In this document: piece by piece, positions 21,900-31,607 of the stretch
Layout: each line of letters starts with the position of its first letter
How positions within the stretch are numbered: position 1 is the first letter of the stretch
Virus record (IMG/VR): IMGVR_UViG_3300042396_000220
Location: 1 to 49,103 of that record
Direction: 5' to 3' (one strand)
DNA length: 49,103 bases
From: a virus
Translations under genes and position numbers: made by a program
Notes under the pieces: model-generated
Seen by the model: only the letters and a program-made list of their open reading frames with translations
Databases searched by the model: none
What the model was told of the DNA's origin: nothing

Positions 21900-24800
21900 C
21901 AGTGCCACCTTGACATGGTTTGCGGAATCTTCTGTGCTTTCTGCGATCCATCAATAAGTGCTTTGAGTTGGCGAAGCCGGTCTTCGGACGATCCCGATGC
22001 AGGGAAATCACCGATGTCTCTTCTGCCTTCTGGGCCGGTTCCTGTTTCAGTCTCGCCGCGAGCGAACGGGTCTTCGTATTCGGGCTGAGTCAAGTTGTTT
22101 GCAATCTGGTAGGCCGCCCCAGCCCCGAGCAGCAAGCCGCCGCCAATCAACGCTTTCTTTTTGGATGGGATGTAGCCCTTGATCCGTTCGGTCAGGGACT
22201 TTTTCTTGGGCTTGCCGTCCTTGCCGACTTTGGACTCTGCGTCAACATCTGTCTTGTTGTCAGTTTTTGCAGGGTCAGGATCGTTCTTTCCAACAACAGG
22301 GGCATCGCTCTCGCCAACATTTGATTTTGCAGCTTGGTCGAGCTTTTCGTTGACGGCATCAACGTCTGCTGGGGTTTTCTTGCCAGCCTGCGGAGCCGGG
22401 CCCTTTTGGGCGGCGGCCTGCTGTGGCTTGGCTTTTGGCTGCGGCTTCGGCTTAGCCTGACCTTTGGGTTTGGCTGCTGTCGTGGCTGCTGCTTGCTGCG
22501 TCTGCGGCTTAGCTTGAGGCTTGGGCTGCGGGGTAGTGGTGGCCTGCGGTGCTGGCTGCGGGGCAGGCTGTGCCGTGGCGGCTTCTGGCTTCCCCTTCTT
22601 GTGCGGACCACTGGCAACCGCCGCGTCGAGCTTGTCCATCACCTCTGCCTTGAAGGCCGCCCGATGGTCAGGGTCGGTGATTGCGTCGTAAGCGTCCTTG
22701 GCTTCGCGGTACTGAGCCTTAGCCCAAACAAGCTCTTCGGGCGTTGCGTCCTTGTTGCCGAGGATTGTTTCAAACTTGGCAAGCGGCAGTTCGTCTTCTG
22801 CTTCAAGGCCGCCAAGCTGAAAGTCTTCGGCTTCGTCGGCAGCAGCGGCACCCTCGGTCTTGGCCGGGGCACTCTGTTTTCCGTCGCTTTCTAATTGGTA
22901 CCGGCTGGGCACAACCTCCCCGTCAGGCCGGGTGACGTAGCCGCCGGGCTTTGCTGCCGTGACGCTGCGGTTGCCAAGAGCCCGCTCTTCTTCGGCCAGC
23001 ATTTCCTTCTGCTTGGTATCGTACTCACGAATCTCTGCCTCGCTCTGGGGGCCGTACCTTTCAACCTTGGCATTGGGAGCCGCCTTGTACCGAGACTTCC
23101 AAGCACCCTCATCTGCGTGATCCGTGGTCAGCTTCTTGGCCTTTGACTGACGAGCCTGCTCCGTCTTGTAGGCATCAAGCTCTTCCTTGCTGCGGGCAAT
23201 GTCTTCTGGGTTGGCTTCAAAGTCGGGGCTGACGGCTGGCTCACCATCACGAACCGACGAGACAATTTCCGGGTGATCGGCCCTCTTGGTCAAATCCCGG
23301 AAGTACTCCGCTGACGGCGATCCGCCTTCAGGCCAAAGAACATTGAAACGAGCGATGGCCCGAGCTTTCTTGCCGTTGGTGTCAGAAGGGAGCTTGGACG
23401 CCATGCTTTGGTAAGCCAGATTGCGAAGCTCCGCGATCCTGCTTGGCTTAGTCGGGAATGAACCGGAGGTTCGGATCGGTTCAGCAACCACATCTCCGGT
23501 CTTCGGGTCTCGGTACACCACCTTGCCATTCTGTGTTCGGTAAAGGGCCCACTCACGAATCCCTTCCTTGCCGCCCTTGAACACTTCCCTGCCTTCAGAC
23601 CCCTTGAACTTGTCTGAATTGGCGGTTGCGTTTTCGACGGCAGGAGTTGCGGCAGCTTCCCGGTCGATCCGCTCAAGACTGCCGATCTCCGCGTCATCCG
23701 AAAGAGACCTGCTGTCAGTCGAGCGGCTGGAGTTCTGTGCTTCATCCAAAGCATCGTTGGGGCCGAGTTGTTTTCGTACTTCAGCCAGTTCCTTTGCGGG
23801 AACAGGGCCGCTGCCCTTTGCCGAAAACCGCTCCCGTGCCAGTTCCTCAAGCCCAGCCGCTGCCATCCGGTAGTAGTCGCTGCCTTGGGCCGGTGCTTTA
23901 TCAGGAGAAAGAACGCGGTTCAAAACGTATTCAGCAAACTGCCGGGGGCCGACATTGGGATCGCTGGAGAACCCGGAGCCGTAATCGGAAGGGGAGAGCT
24001 TCTTCTGGCCGCCCTCGGGCTTAACCTGCATCATGTCCCAAAGACGGTCGAGGTTGCCTCTGCCGACGCCCGGGTTTTCGATCATCTGAATGATCAAGTT
24101 ATCAACGACATCCTGCTCTGACTTTAGGCTGTTCGTGGCTCGTTGATTGTTTGTCAGGGGCGTAGGCTTCCTGACGGTTGGCTTCTTGACGCCGTTCAGC
24201 GTTTCGGTAACGCGATTGAGTATTTCATTCAGCCGCTTTGTGTCGCCTGATTCTTTGGCTGCTCTGATGGAAGCCACAAGTTCGTCAACGTCACCGAAGG
24301 CGGCAGTCATTGCAGCCTGTGCCTCTTGGCCCCAGCTATCCCATGCGTTTTCATACTTCCGGCCTGCATGAACAGCACCATTATCGAATGGACCAAACGT
24401 GCCTTTGTCTTCTCCGGTTTGCTCAAGGACTCTTCGCGGAACCTTCCTGACGGCCTGCGGCGGCATGGGCGGCGTGTCGGAAATGTTGTTCTTGCGAAGC
24501 AGCGTCTTGAGAACGTCATCGCCAAGAACAGACAGATCGACTTCGCCTGCACCGGGAAGCTGACGAACCCTTTCCTCAAGCCACTGGCGGGTTTCTTCTG
24601 GGCTGATAGTTGGCTGGTATGACTGGTTGTCGAATACGATTTTCGCCGGGTCTCCCCCATCGACTGTTTCGCCGGGGAGCCTCATGTACGGAGTGGCCTT
24701 GAACGTAGAAGCACCAGCACCACGCAAACCTTTGGTGTCCACGCCTTCGACAGGGGGCATCCGCTCTGGGTCGCCTTGCTTGTAGGCAAAGTCTCCCGGA

Positions 24801-25465
24801 GGAACTCCTTCTTGCAGGTTGTTTTCTGGGGCAGTCTCGACCACCGGAGAGTCATCGGGCTCGGCTGGCATTACCCGGGCATCTTGCTCACCGGGAACCT
24901 GAGTCTTCTCGTAGGTCACGCGGCCAGACTCTGATCCCTTGACCGCATCCAGTGCAGCCAACCGGGCCCTGTCTGGCTTGCCGCCTTGCAGCAGGCCCAT
25001 GACTTCGGCGGCCATGGGAGACCAGCCGCCAAGTTCTTCTCGGTTGGCCTTGGGGAACTCCCTTGCAATGCTCTCGGCAATGCTTGCCTTCTGGTCCGCA
25101 GGCAGGGACTTGAACTCTTTGACAAGCTGAGCAAGGGACTCGCCGTCACCCGACTGAGCAAGGCTGAAAAGAAGCTCGGTCAGGCCACGGGCTCGGGAGC
25201 CGGGCACTTCCATGCGGGTGCCACCCGGCCCGGCCATCCGGCGTTCTCCGGTCTTCGGGTCGATGCCGCCTTTGGGAAGGGAGTAGCCGTCCTTCTTTTG
25301 CTTCAGCAAGCGTTCCAGAAGCAACTCAAAATTACTGAGTGTGCGGGTGCCGCCGTCCGGTGTAGACACCGACGCGGGGGCCTTCCGGGGAATGCCGACA
25401 TCCCCCTTGTTCTTGATCTTGTCGGAGAAGTTGCTGAGCGGAACCCAGTCCGGTGCCCTAGCCAT
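21899..25465 (-). CDS. large virion protein with membrane segment, 1188 aa
   Basis: The ATG overlaps the stop of the 95-aa gene. The first 900 residues are charged and probably partly disordered. Residues about 960-1040 form a Pro/Ala/Gln/Lys repeat (QPAPQPAPQ, PKPQPKAKPQQ) like a flexible linker. Near the C-terminus is KKKALIGGGLLLGAGAAYQIANNL, a short Gly-rich hydrophobic segment flanked by basic residues that could insert into a membrane. This suggests a role in the channel through which DNA enters, together with the other two large proteins; no family is recognised. Confidence 0.6.
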   Translation of the reverse strand: MARAPDWVPLSNFSDKIKNKGDVGIPRKAPASVSTPDGGTRTLSNFELLLERLLKQKKDGYSLPKGGIDPKTGERRMAGPGGTRMEVPGSRARGLTELLFSLAQSGDGESLAQLVKEFKSLPADQKASIAESIAREFPKANREELGGWSPMAAEVMGLLQGGKPDRARLAALDAVKGSESGRVTYEKTQVPGEQDARVMPAEPDDSPVVETAPENNLQEGVPPGDFAYKQGDPERMPPVEGVDTKGLRGAGASTFKATPYMRLPGETVDGGDPAKIVFDNQSYQPTISPEETRQWLEERVRQLPGAGEVDLSVLGDDVLKTLLRKNNISDTPPMPPQAVRKVPRRVLEQTGEDKGTFGPFDNGAVHAGRKYENAWDSWGQEAQAAMTAAFGDVDELVASIRAAKESGDTKRLNEILNRVTETLNGVKKPTVRKPTPLTNNQRATNSLKSEQDVVDNLIIQMIENPGVGRGNLDRLWDMMQVKPEGGQKKLSPSDYGSGFSSDPNVGPRQFAEYVLNRVLSPDKAPAQGSDYYRMAAAGLEELARERFSAKGSGPVPAKELAEVRKQLGPNDALDEAQNSSRSTDSRSLSDDAEIGSLERIDREAAATPAVENATANSDKFKGSEGREVFKGGKEGIREWALYRTQNGKVVYRDPKTGDVVAEPIRTSGSFPTKPSRIAELRNLAYQSMASKLPSDTNGKKARAIARFNVLWPEGGSPSAEYFRDLTKRADHPEIVSSVRDGEPAVSPDFEANPEDIARSKEELDAYKTEQARQSKAKKLTTDHADEGAWKSRYKAAPNAKVERYGPQSEAEIREYDTKQKEMLAEEERALGNRSVTAAKPGGYVTRPDGEVVPSRYQLESDGKQSAPAKTEGAAAADEAEDFQLGGLEAEDELPLAKFETILGNKDATPEELVWAKAQYREAKDAYDAITDPDHRAAFKAEVMDKLDAAVASGPHKKGKPEAATAQPAPQPAPQATTTPQPKPQAKPQTQQAAATTAAKPKGQAKPKPQPKAKPQQAAAQKGPAPQAGKKTPADVDAVNEKLDQAAKSNVGESDAPVVGKNDPDPAKTDNKTDVDAESKVGKDGKPKKKSLTERIKGYIPSKKKALIGGGLLLGAGAAYQIANNLTQPEYEDPFARGETETGTGPEGRRDIGDFPASGSSEDRLRQLKALIDGSQKAQKIPQTMSRWH

Positions 25466-25745
25466 TTTTCTTCTTGTCCTTCTTGTCTTCTTTGTCGGCA
25501 GCGATCTTCAGTCCGGGCGGCAGGTCGCCCTTGGTGACTTTCGGCGGCTTGGAGTCACCCTTCTTTTCTTCGTGCAGATCAACGAGATCGTCGTTCTCTT
25601 TGTCTGCGTCTTCCTCGGAATCCTTCTTGGCTTCTTCCTTTTCCTTGGGGGTAAGGTGCCTCATGGCAAACCCACCAAGAAGCTTCCGAAGCTGCTTCGG
25701 CGTGAGGTCTTCGAGGTCGAGGGTAGAGAAGTTTGCGTGGGACAT
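25458..25745 (-). CDS. small highly charged protein, 95 aa
   Basis: Start at MSHANFSTLDLEDLTPKQLRKLLGGFAMRHLTPKEKEEAKKD; the longer frame begins inside the neighbour. The second half is almost entirely Lys/Glu/Asp, probably disordered. It overlaps the 1188-aa gene start. It may be a small virion or assembly protein. No strong ribosome binding site. Confidence 0.55.
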   Translation of the reverse strand: MSHANFSTLDLEDLTPKQLRKLLGGFAMRHLTPKEKEEAKKDSEEDADKENDDLVDLHEEKKGDSKPPKVTKGDLPPGLKIAADKEDKKDKKKNG

Positions 25746-25750
25746 TGCGA

Positions 25751-26242
25751 TTACCCAAGGTTTCCTAGGAGTGAAAGGCGGAAAGCCTGCCAACTGTTGT
25801 CTCGTTGCATTTGGTTGTTCATGCGGGCCGACTTGACCTGAAAGGCACGGTTGAAGTTTGACCCCTGAACGGCAGTGTCTTGTGCGTAGTTGTCATTGAG
25901 CCGAGCCTGCATGGCCTGCCGCGTGTCAAAGTCCTGCTGTGAGTTGAAGGCTTGGTCTTCGGCGCGGGCTTCGGCTACTGCGCTGGCCCCCCGTGCGGCA
26001 CCGGAAGCTTGAGACTGAGCCGCCCTCATGCGGTCCATGTTGTTGACAGAAAAGCCAGCCTTGGCTGACATGGCAGGGCGAACGTAGCCCTTCTGGAACT
26101 CCTCGGCCGCCCGGTTGTTCCCGAACTCCTCGGTGGCCCTGTCGCTAATGGTCCGTCGCGGCTGAATGCCAGCCAGACCTGCAACCGGATTCGGCTTGAA
26201 GGCAGACTGCGACGGCTTCAGTGAGTAGCTGTTTCCGATCAT
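25751..26242 (-). CDS. Gln/Ala-rich virion-associated protein, 163 aa
   Basis: ATG overlapping the previous TGA (GGATGATC). Helical, rich in Ala, Gln, Asn and Arg (AQSQASGAARGASAVAEARAED, ARMNNQMQRDN). Composition similar to the next two genes upstream, with which it forms a set of three small Gln-rich proteins. The set precedes the large internal proteins, which fits small internal virion or scaffold-like components. No family assignment. Confidence 0.55.
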   Translation of the reverse strand: MIGNSYSLKPSQSAFKPNPVAGLAGIQPRRTISDRATEEFGNNRAAEEFQKGYVRPAMSAKAGFSVNNMDRMRAAQSQASGAARGASAVAEARAEDQAFNSQQDFDTRQAMQARLNDNYAQDTAVQGSNFNRAFQVKSARMNNQMQRDNSWQAFRLSLLGNLG

Positions 26243-26682
26243 CCAAGTAGCCTCGCAAGGCCGGAACGCCAGTTCATCCACATATCCCATTTGTGCTGGC
26301 CAAGCCGAAGTCCAAGCTGAGCTTGGTCAGCAGCCTGCTGGTTGTTCTGCTGAAACCGCTGCATCCGGGACTGCCGCATCTGCTGAGTCATGGCTTCTTG
26401 CTGCTGTTGCATCTGGGACTGCATCTTGGCATTGGCCATGTCTGACTTACGGCCAAGTGCTGCTTGGTTTTGATACAACTGCGACTTGGCAAAGTCCTGA
26501 GCCGCCCGGTCCCCTGTGGCAGTGCCCGTGTTGGGCTTGATCTGTGAGTCGTGCCGCAGCCCCGAGAGCAGGCTGGCCCGGTTGACCGCCTGCCCGTTAG
26601 CCTGAAGGTCAGCAACAGGCTGGCTGGGTTGCCGACCAAACGGAGCCGCCATCGGGTTTTGCTGGGGACCTTTTTGGTACAC
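26239..26682 (-). CDS. Gln/Met-rich coiled-coil protein, 147 aa
   Basis: GTG start with GAGG upstream; an ATG eleven codons later is also possible. The centre (NAKMQSQMQQQQEAMTQQMRQSRMQRFQQNNQQAADQAQLG) is Gln/Met-rich and predicted to be a coiled coil. It ends overlapping the next gene. Part of the three-gene Gln-rich set. Confidence 0.55.
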   Translation of the reverse strand: MYQKGPQQNPMAAPFGRQPSQPVADLQANGQAVNRASLLSGLRHDSQIKPNTGTATGDRAAQDFAKSQLYQNQAALGRKSDMANAKMQSQMQQQQEAMTQQMRQSRMQRFQQNNQQAADQAQLGLRLGQHKWDMWMNWRSGLARLLG

Positions 26683-26684
26683 GG

Positions 26685-27305
26685 CTACCTCGCCAGCAAT
26701 GACTGGGACATGGCTTCAAAGGGGCCCATGATTTTGTGGCCGCCGGGGCCGCTGACATGGGTGTTGCCGTAACCCATCATCCGCATCAGGGCATTGTTCT
26801 TTTGGGTCCGATACTGCTGCTCGTTGTTCTGGGGCTGCTGGTACTGCTGCCGCTGCTGGCCTTGGGCCTGAATAGAGGCCAGTCTTTCTTGGTGTGCCCG
26901 CTCTAGGCCCGCCTGCTGCTGTGCAACCCGGGCGTTCATTTCTTCCCGCCAAGCATCGTTCACCTGATTCACCATGTTGCTGTGGTGGGCGAACTGCTGC
27001 TGGGGATTGGGGAGAGCAAACATGGATTGGCCCTGCTGTTGCTGGTTCTGGGCGGCCTGCTGGCCTGCTGCCTGTGCGTTGTTGGCTGGCCGTTGGCTGC
27101 GGGCCTGCTTTTGGTTCTGGGCGTTCTGCTTGATCATGTCCCGCTTGAAGCCCTTCTTGTCTTTTCTCCAGCGTTCGTGGAAATCCTCCATCATCATCCT
27201 CTGTGCTTCCTCCGGGTCGGAGGAGTACATAGAGTTGTCCACACCCTGCGATTGCTGGGCGAGGGCGTAGTTGAAGTTCGAGCCCGTCATGTTCGGCCAA
27301 GCCAT
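26685..27305 (-). CDS. Gln-rich helical protein, 206 aa
   Basis: ATG with AGGAGA nine bases upstream and the candidate promoter B before that. Acidic-basic helical N-terminus, then long Gln/Asn/Ala stretches (NNAQAAGQQAAQNQQQQGQS) and a Gly-rich C-terminus. It is probably a coiled-coil internal virion protein or small assembly factor. It is the first gene of the cluster 16476-27305 if motif B is a promoter. Confidence 0.6.
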   Translation of the reverse strand: MAWPNMTGSNFNYALAQQSQGVDNSMYSSDPEEAQRMMMEDFHERWRKDKKGFKRDMIKQNAQNQKQARSQRPANNAQAAGQQAAQNQQQQGQSMFALPNPQQQFAHHSNMVNQVNDAWREEMNARVAQQQAGLERAHQERLASIQAQGQQRQQYQQPQNNEQQYRTQKNNALMRMMGYGNTHVSGPGGHKIMGPFEAMSQSLLAR

Positions 27306-27322
27306 GATGGAAAATCTCCTAA

Positions 27323-27336
27323 CCCTTTTATGTCCG
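27323..27336 (-). promoter_or_regulatory. ACATAAAAGG motif, site B (candidate phage promoter)
   Basis: CGGACATAAAAGGG on the - strand, 18 bases before the ATG of the Gln-rich gene. It is identical over these 14 bases to site C at 41278. A short AACCC/GGGTT inverted repeat encloses it. Confidence 0.55.
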
Positions 27337-27402
27337 GGTTACGCCCCATCGGGCAGAGGCATCTGCGGCGGCGATACTTTGGGACTGCTGCTATCCAGCG
27401 TC

Positions 27403-28308
27403 CTAAGCTTTCGACTTCGCCTTTCGCCTTCTGGACAATTTGATGGCTCGGTTCACCATCATCCGGGCCACCATCTCGGAGAACGGAAGGCCACGGTTTT
27501 CGGCTTCCTCTCGCAGGCCAGCCAGAATCTCGTCCATGTGGGCTTCGCAGCCGTCTGGGCCCAAGCAGTTCATCCGCTTGGCCTTCTTACGGCATCCACA
27601 GTTGGCGTCGGAGACAATGCCAATCAGGGCAAGGGACTCGGAAAGCAGGGTTCCCGGGCCGTCAGGGTCAGACTCGCAGTCGGCTGGCTGCACGGATGCT
27701 GAACGGAGCGACCTGACTGGGCCAATGGGATCGGGGAGATTTGGGCCGACAAAAGCTTCGTCAACCACCGTGACCTGATTGCAGCCGGTTGGCGGCAAAA
27801 CCTGAGACAGGTTATTGGAGAAGTAAAAAGTGCCAATGTATCCACATTGACTGCCAATCGTGTCATCTGTCGCAATGGTGAACGTCCGCTCGTTTTGAGT
27901 CCACGTTCGTTCCCATCGGTCGAGATTGCCGGTCATAAACCCTATCTGACCGTTGATTCGGATTCGATCATCCGCCTGTCCGCTGCCCCAGATTTTGACT
28001 GGCAGCGAATAACGGGAAGGAATCGTGATCGTGTATTTCAGGGTGATGGCGTTTGGCCGGGGGGTGGGCGCGTAGCTGCGGCGAATATACAGCGACGTAC
28101 ATGGCCCATCGCACTCCACGGGGGCAGTGTTCAGGCAGTCTTCTTCTCGCTCCCAAATCCCAAACGGACTCGGGACGCACTCCGTTGCACTGACGCACTC
28201 CCAGCCCCAGTCGCCGCATTCGCAGCACTCGTCCTTGTTGGCAGCGACGATTAGCCGCCCCGTTGGGGTTCTGAGGTAAGCACCCTTATATTTCGCAAGT
28301 GGTTTCAT
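27403..28308 (-). CDS. Cys-rich structural protein, 301 aa
   Basis: Many Cys residues in the first 75 residues (CCECGDWGWECVSATECV...CLNTAPVECDGPC) and more near residues 155-255. No membrane segment; the central part has a beta-rich pattern (ITLKYTITIPSRYSLPVKIWGSG). Given its place between tail proteins and internal proteins, it may be a tail or spike component stabilised by metal or disulfides. The C-terminal 60 residues are basic and helical. No family recognised. Confidence 0.6.
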   Translation of the reverse strand: MKPLAKYKGAYLRTPTGRLIVAANKDECCECGDWGWECVSATECVPSPFGIWEREEDCLNTAPVECDGPCTSLYIRRSYAPTPRPNAITLKYTITIPSRYSLPVKIWGSGQADDRIRINGQIGFMTGNLDRWERTWTQNERTFTIATDDTIGSQCGYIGTFYFSNNLSQVLPPTGCNQVTVVDEAFVGPNLPDPIGPVRSLRSASVQPADCESDPDGPGTLLSESLALIGIVSDANCGCRKKAKRMNCLGPDGCEAHMDEILAGLREEAENRGLPFSEMVARMMVNRAIKLSRRRKAKSKA

Positions 28309-28311
28309 GGG

Positions 28312-28704
28312 TCAGTCCACTGAGCATTCGACGGTGTTTGCCAGCAAATCCTCAATGACCTTCACCCGCTTTTCCAGCTTCACCAAAGACTTTTGCATTT
28401 CCTCAAGGATGTCGCAGATGGACTTGCCGCCGCACTCCAAGACCGGAATCTCTGGCGGGGGGCCTTGGGTTGTGGTTGTGGCAACTGGCTGCGCAGGTGC
28501 AACCGCTGGAAGGACTTGCTCCCGGGGCTGGAATTTCTGGGGCCCGATGACATTGGCCCGGTCACCGTTGAGGGTGCGGAAATTGGCTGGGTTGGCCGAC
28601 TCGGACAGGAGCCGCTGGGCAACGTCGAGTGCAGTATTTGCCGGGACTCCAGCCCTTATGAGAAGGTCAGCAATTTGCTGTGCTGCACGGGGGGAAATCG
28701 GCAT
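28312..28704 (-). CDS. hypothetical tail-region protein, 130 aa
   Basis: ATG overlapping the stop of the 967-aa gene, GGGGGTGA before it. Helical N-terminus, a Pro/Thr/Gln linker, and a C-terminal heptad-like helix (LEEMQKSLVKLEKRVKVIEDLL) that could oligomerise. Probably a small virion or chaperone protein. Confidence 0.55.
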   Translation of the reverse strand: MPISPRAAQQIADLLIRAGVPANTALDVAQRLLSESANPANFRTLNGDRANVIGPQKFQPREQVLPAVAPAQPVATTTTQGPPPEIPVLECGGKSICDILEEMQKSLVKLEKRVKVIEDLLANTVECSVD

Positions 28705-31607
28705 CACTCACCCCCATTCACGCCCATCAGGTCTACAGAATGGATCACCACCGGACCCGCTTCGTCCTGCTTCCCATACAGCTTGATGGAGACATGGGTA
28801 TCGCTCCCGGCAAAGTCCTCTAGGGTCTTCCCGGCAAACAGGGCTCGGGCAATGCCATGGGATTCAGCTTCTTGATGGGGCATGGCTTGCATATCGACAT
28901 AAGCTGCGGGCTCTTGATCGTCGTGAATGAACCCCACGCCGCGATCACGGCGGGCTACGTTCCGTCTGGGTGTGCTGGACCCGTTGTAGAAAACAGCCAG
29001 ATTCAGCCTGCTGCTGGTCTTGGTGGGCTTGTAGACCACGCTGACGTTTCTGGAGTTTTGCTGACCACCGTTCTTGCTCTGCTGATCGGTGCCAAATTCA
29101 AAGTTGCCGCTCCGATAGGAGTAGGCAATCGGCTTTCCTTCGTCGGTCAGGCCGGAACCTAAGAGCAACAGACGGTTCTCGGCAGCATGGACGAGCATGA
29201 CAGAGCCATCGTCAGCCCGAATCTCGGTCGCTGCCGAAAACACGGTCGGGTACTCCTCCTCCCAGATAGCCTTGCTGTCTGGGTCATAGACAAGCTGCCG
29301 CGTTGGGTACTTGCCCTCGTCGCCGGTATAGGCAACGTGGATACGGATGACCCCGAAGTTCCGGTCTGCCCGAAGGAAGAACCATTCCCGCTTGTTGAAA
29401 TCAATGGTCTTGAGGCTGGAGTCCGTATTGAGCCTGAACATGGAGTCGATTGCCATGGACAAATGCTCGACCTCGCCCGTGTCGGTCATGGCATACAAGC
29501 CGTTGTCATCAAGGATGTAGGCCAGACCCATGTAGATGTCCCAACAGCGTTGGTTGAGGCATCCCCGGTAGGCAATCAGGGAGGTGGTGGCGTCCTGTTC
29601 TGGGCTGCGGACGAACGTGAGCCGGTGGATGTGTTTGCTCTGGGCTACCACTAATGCACCGGCATAGGGAATCAGTGCCGTGATGTAGTCGGTGTCTCGG
29701 ACATTGGTTTGCAGGATTAGCTCGTTGACCTCGGGAACAGCTTCCGGCTCGTCAGCCTCGGAGTAGAGAAGGGTATTGGGCCGCTTGCCGGTCGTGTCCA
29801 CGCCTAAGAACGTGCGATCTTGGAAGACCACTCCAACGGCAAAGTCGGAGTTTGCAACCCCAAACCTGTTGGCATTGAGGGAGCCGTCCTCCAGAAGAAT
29901 GGGCATCTGGAGATAGCCGTCGCGGGCCGTATCGGTCAGGTCGCGGTCAGAAAGAGAGTCTTCGTAATCCGCCGCCGTTTTCAGGGTTGCCACTCGGAAC
30001 AGGGTAGTAGCCTGCCCTGCCGTGGACCGCCAAAGCTCGACGCCAGTTGAACCGGCGGGAATCGTGATCGCAGCCCAAATGATCTTGGAAGCACAGTCTC
30101 CGCAGTCCAGTTCATTGACTGGAGACAAGCTTGAGTAGATCGGCCCGCCCGCAGACTCGGGCACAGAATCGTTGACGTAGCGGTAGTAGCACTGGTACTT
30201 GCCCCTGAAATTCGGACGAACGATTGCCAGTGCCCGCGCTTTTCCAACATCTCCCTCTGGGTCAATGAGCTTGGGCGGGAACAAATAGACCTTGTTGGGG
30301 CTGGGAACGATCAGCTTTGTGACGCTGCCTTCGCAGTTGATGTCGGTCTTGATGACCTCCCCATCCTCGGTGGTGAACGTGGGCGGGGTCTTGTACCCAC
30401 TGCCACCGTTGTCCACGTTGGTCTTGATACGCCTCTGCTTGTAGGGGTTTGCCCGGATAATTTCCGCCAGCCCCGGAGCCTTGGGTGAGTAGCGGGTTAT
30501 CCCTTCAATCCGTAGCTGGCACTCCTGTTCCGTATTGCAGTTTGGCCCAGAAACGATGCCGCTGGTGAACGAACCGGCCACCTTGATCTTGCCGGTCACA
30601 ATATCGCCAGCTTGGTAGCCAGAGCCAAAGTCATAGACTTGGACATTTACCCCAAAGTCGTTCAATTCGCTGCCGTCAGAATTCTGCTTCAAGCAGTTTC
30701 CGTTGTAGAGAGTCCCGTCCACCCAGACGATTGCTCGGGCCCCAGAGCCAGAGCCACCTTGGGCCTCGACAATGATGCCCTTCCCCTCGCGGGCATACCC
30801 CTGAAGGCAGAGCCAAAACCAAGTCGGAAGCTCGGAGACTTCCCAGTAGACGATCCCTGTTTCAGGGTCACCTTGGGCAGCACCAGCTTCTAGGGTGATG
30901 GCAGCGGCAGCACCAACTCCCGTAGCTGGCCCATTGGGGGTGTCTGTGAATTCAACACAGGGCACTTCGGTGTATCCAGCACCACCGTCCAGCACTTCGA
31001 TTTCATTGACACGGGCACTGAGAATCCGGCTGAGTGCAGTGGCCTGCCTGCCGCCATCTCCGGTGGGAGCCCCAATCTTGACCGTAGGGGGGAGGTTGTA
31101 GCCGTTGCCGACCTCGGTGATGTCCACTCGGGCAACGTAATAGCTGGGGCTGGAGTCCTGAGTAATTTCTGGTTTGGCTTCTGGGGCGGAAAGACCCACT
31201 GGCCGAACCTTCCCATCAGGGCCACGGACCAGACCTCTTTTGCCATAACCTTGATAGATATAGACCTCGCCTCGCCTGCCCTGAGAAAAGGAAACGGGAT
31301 GCTCTCCGGTGAAGGAGCTATCTTTGGCAACCTCGACCGGGGTGCTGCCGATGCCGCCAAGCTCAACGATCTTGCCGCTCTCCGACTGCCCCAGAATCAC
31401 ATCGGTTTGAGAGGAGCCCAGAGAGAGCCCCCATAGCTCGACCAGCCGCTCACTGGTGTCAGCCAGCTTTTGACTGCCACCTCTTACGGTCAACTGGCCG
31501 GGGGTCAGGCTGGTGCAGTTGATCTGCTCGACTGCCGCACCGGGGGGCAGGACGTAGGGGCTGGCAGTGTTGACCAGACCCTTCCAAGAGTTGATCCGAA
31601 TAGGCAT
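28704..31607 (-). CDS. tail tubular B-like / tail nozzle protein, 967 aa
   Basis: ATG overlapping the TAA of the adaptor gene. Beta-rich. Residues about 155-260 and 360-420 contain repeated GxGY...PP segments (VGNGYNLPPTV, GGAGYTEVPCVEF, GGSGYKTPPTF) that look like an inserted adhesion-type domain. The C-terminal 300 residues (RNFGVIRIHVAYTGDEGKYPTRQLVYDPDSKAIWEEEYPTVFSAAT) resemble the beta-propeller of T7 gp12-type tail nozzle proteins. The order adaptor then nozzle matches podoviruses. Medium confidence because identity is by pattern. Confidence 0.65.
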   Translation of the reverse strand: MPIRINSWKGLVNTASPYVLPPGAAVEQINCTSLTPGQLTVRGGSQKLADTSERLVELWGLSLGSSQTDVILGQSESGKIVELGGIGSTPVEVAKDSSFTGEHPVSFSQGRRGEVYIYQGYGKRGLVRGPDGKVRPVGLSAPEAKPEITQDSSPSYYVARVDITEVGNGYNLPPTVKIGAPTGDGGRQATALSRILSARVNEIEVLDGGAGYTEVPCVEFTDTPNGPATGVGAAAAITLEAGAAQGDPETGIVYWEVSELPTWFWLCLQGYAREGKGIIVEAQGGSGSGARAIVWVDGTLYNGNCLKQNSDGSELNDFGVNVQVYDFGSGYQAGDIVTGKIKVAGSFTSGIVSGPNCNTEQECQLRIEGITRYSPKAPGLAEIIRANPYKQRRIKTNVDNGGSGYKTPPTFTTEDGEVIKTDINCEGSVTKLIVPSPNKVYLFPPKLIDPEGDVGKARALAIVRPNFRGKYQCYYRYVNDSVPESAGGPIYSSLSPVNELDCGDCASKIIWAAITIPAGSTGVELWRSTAGQATTLFRVATLKTAADYEDSLSDRDLTDTARDGYLQMPILLEDGSLNANRFGVANSDFAVGVVFQDRTFLGVDTTGKRPNTLLYSEADEPEAVPEVNELILQTNVRDTDYITALIPYAGALVVAQSKHIHRLTFVRSPEQDATTSLIAYRGCLNQRCWDIYMGLAYILDDNGLYAMTDTGEVEHLSMAIDSMFRLNTDSSLKTIDFNKREWFFLRADRNFGVIRIHVAYTGDEGKYPTRQLVYDPDSKAIWEEEYPTVFSAATEIRADDGSVMLVHAAENRLLLLGSGLTDEGKPIAYSYRSGNFEFGTDQQSKNGGQQNSRNVSVVYKPTKTSSRLNLAVFYNGSSTPRRNVARRDRGVGFIHDDQEPAAYVDMQAMPHQEAESHGIARALFAGKTLEDFAGSDTHVSIKLYGKQDEAGPVVIHSVDLMGVNGGE

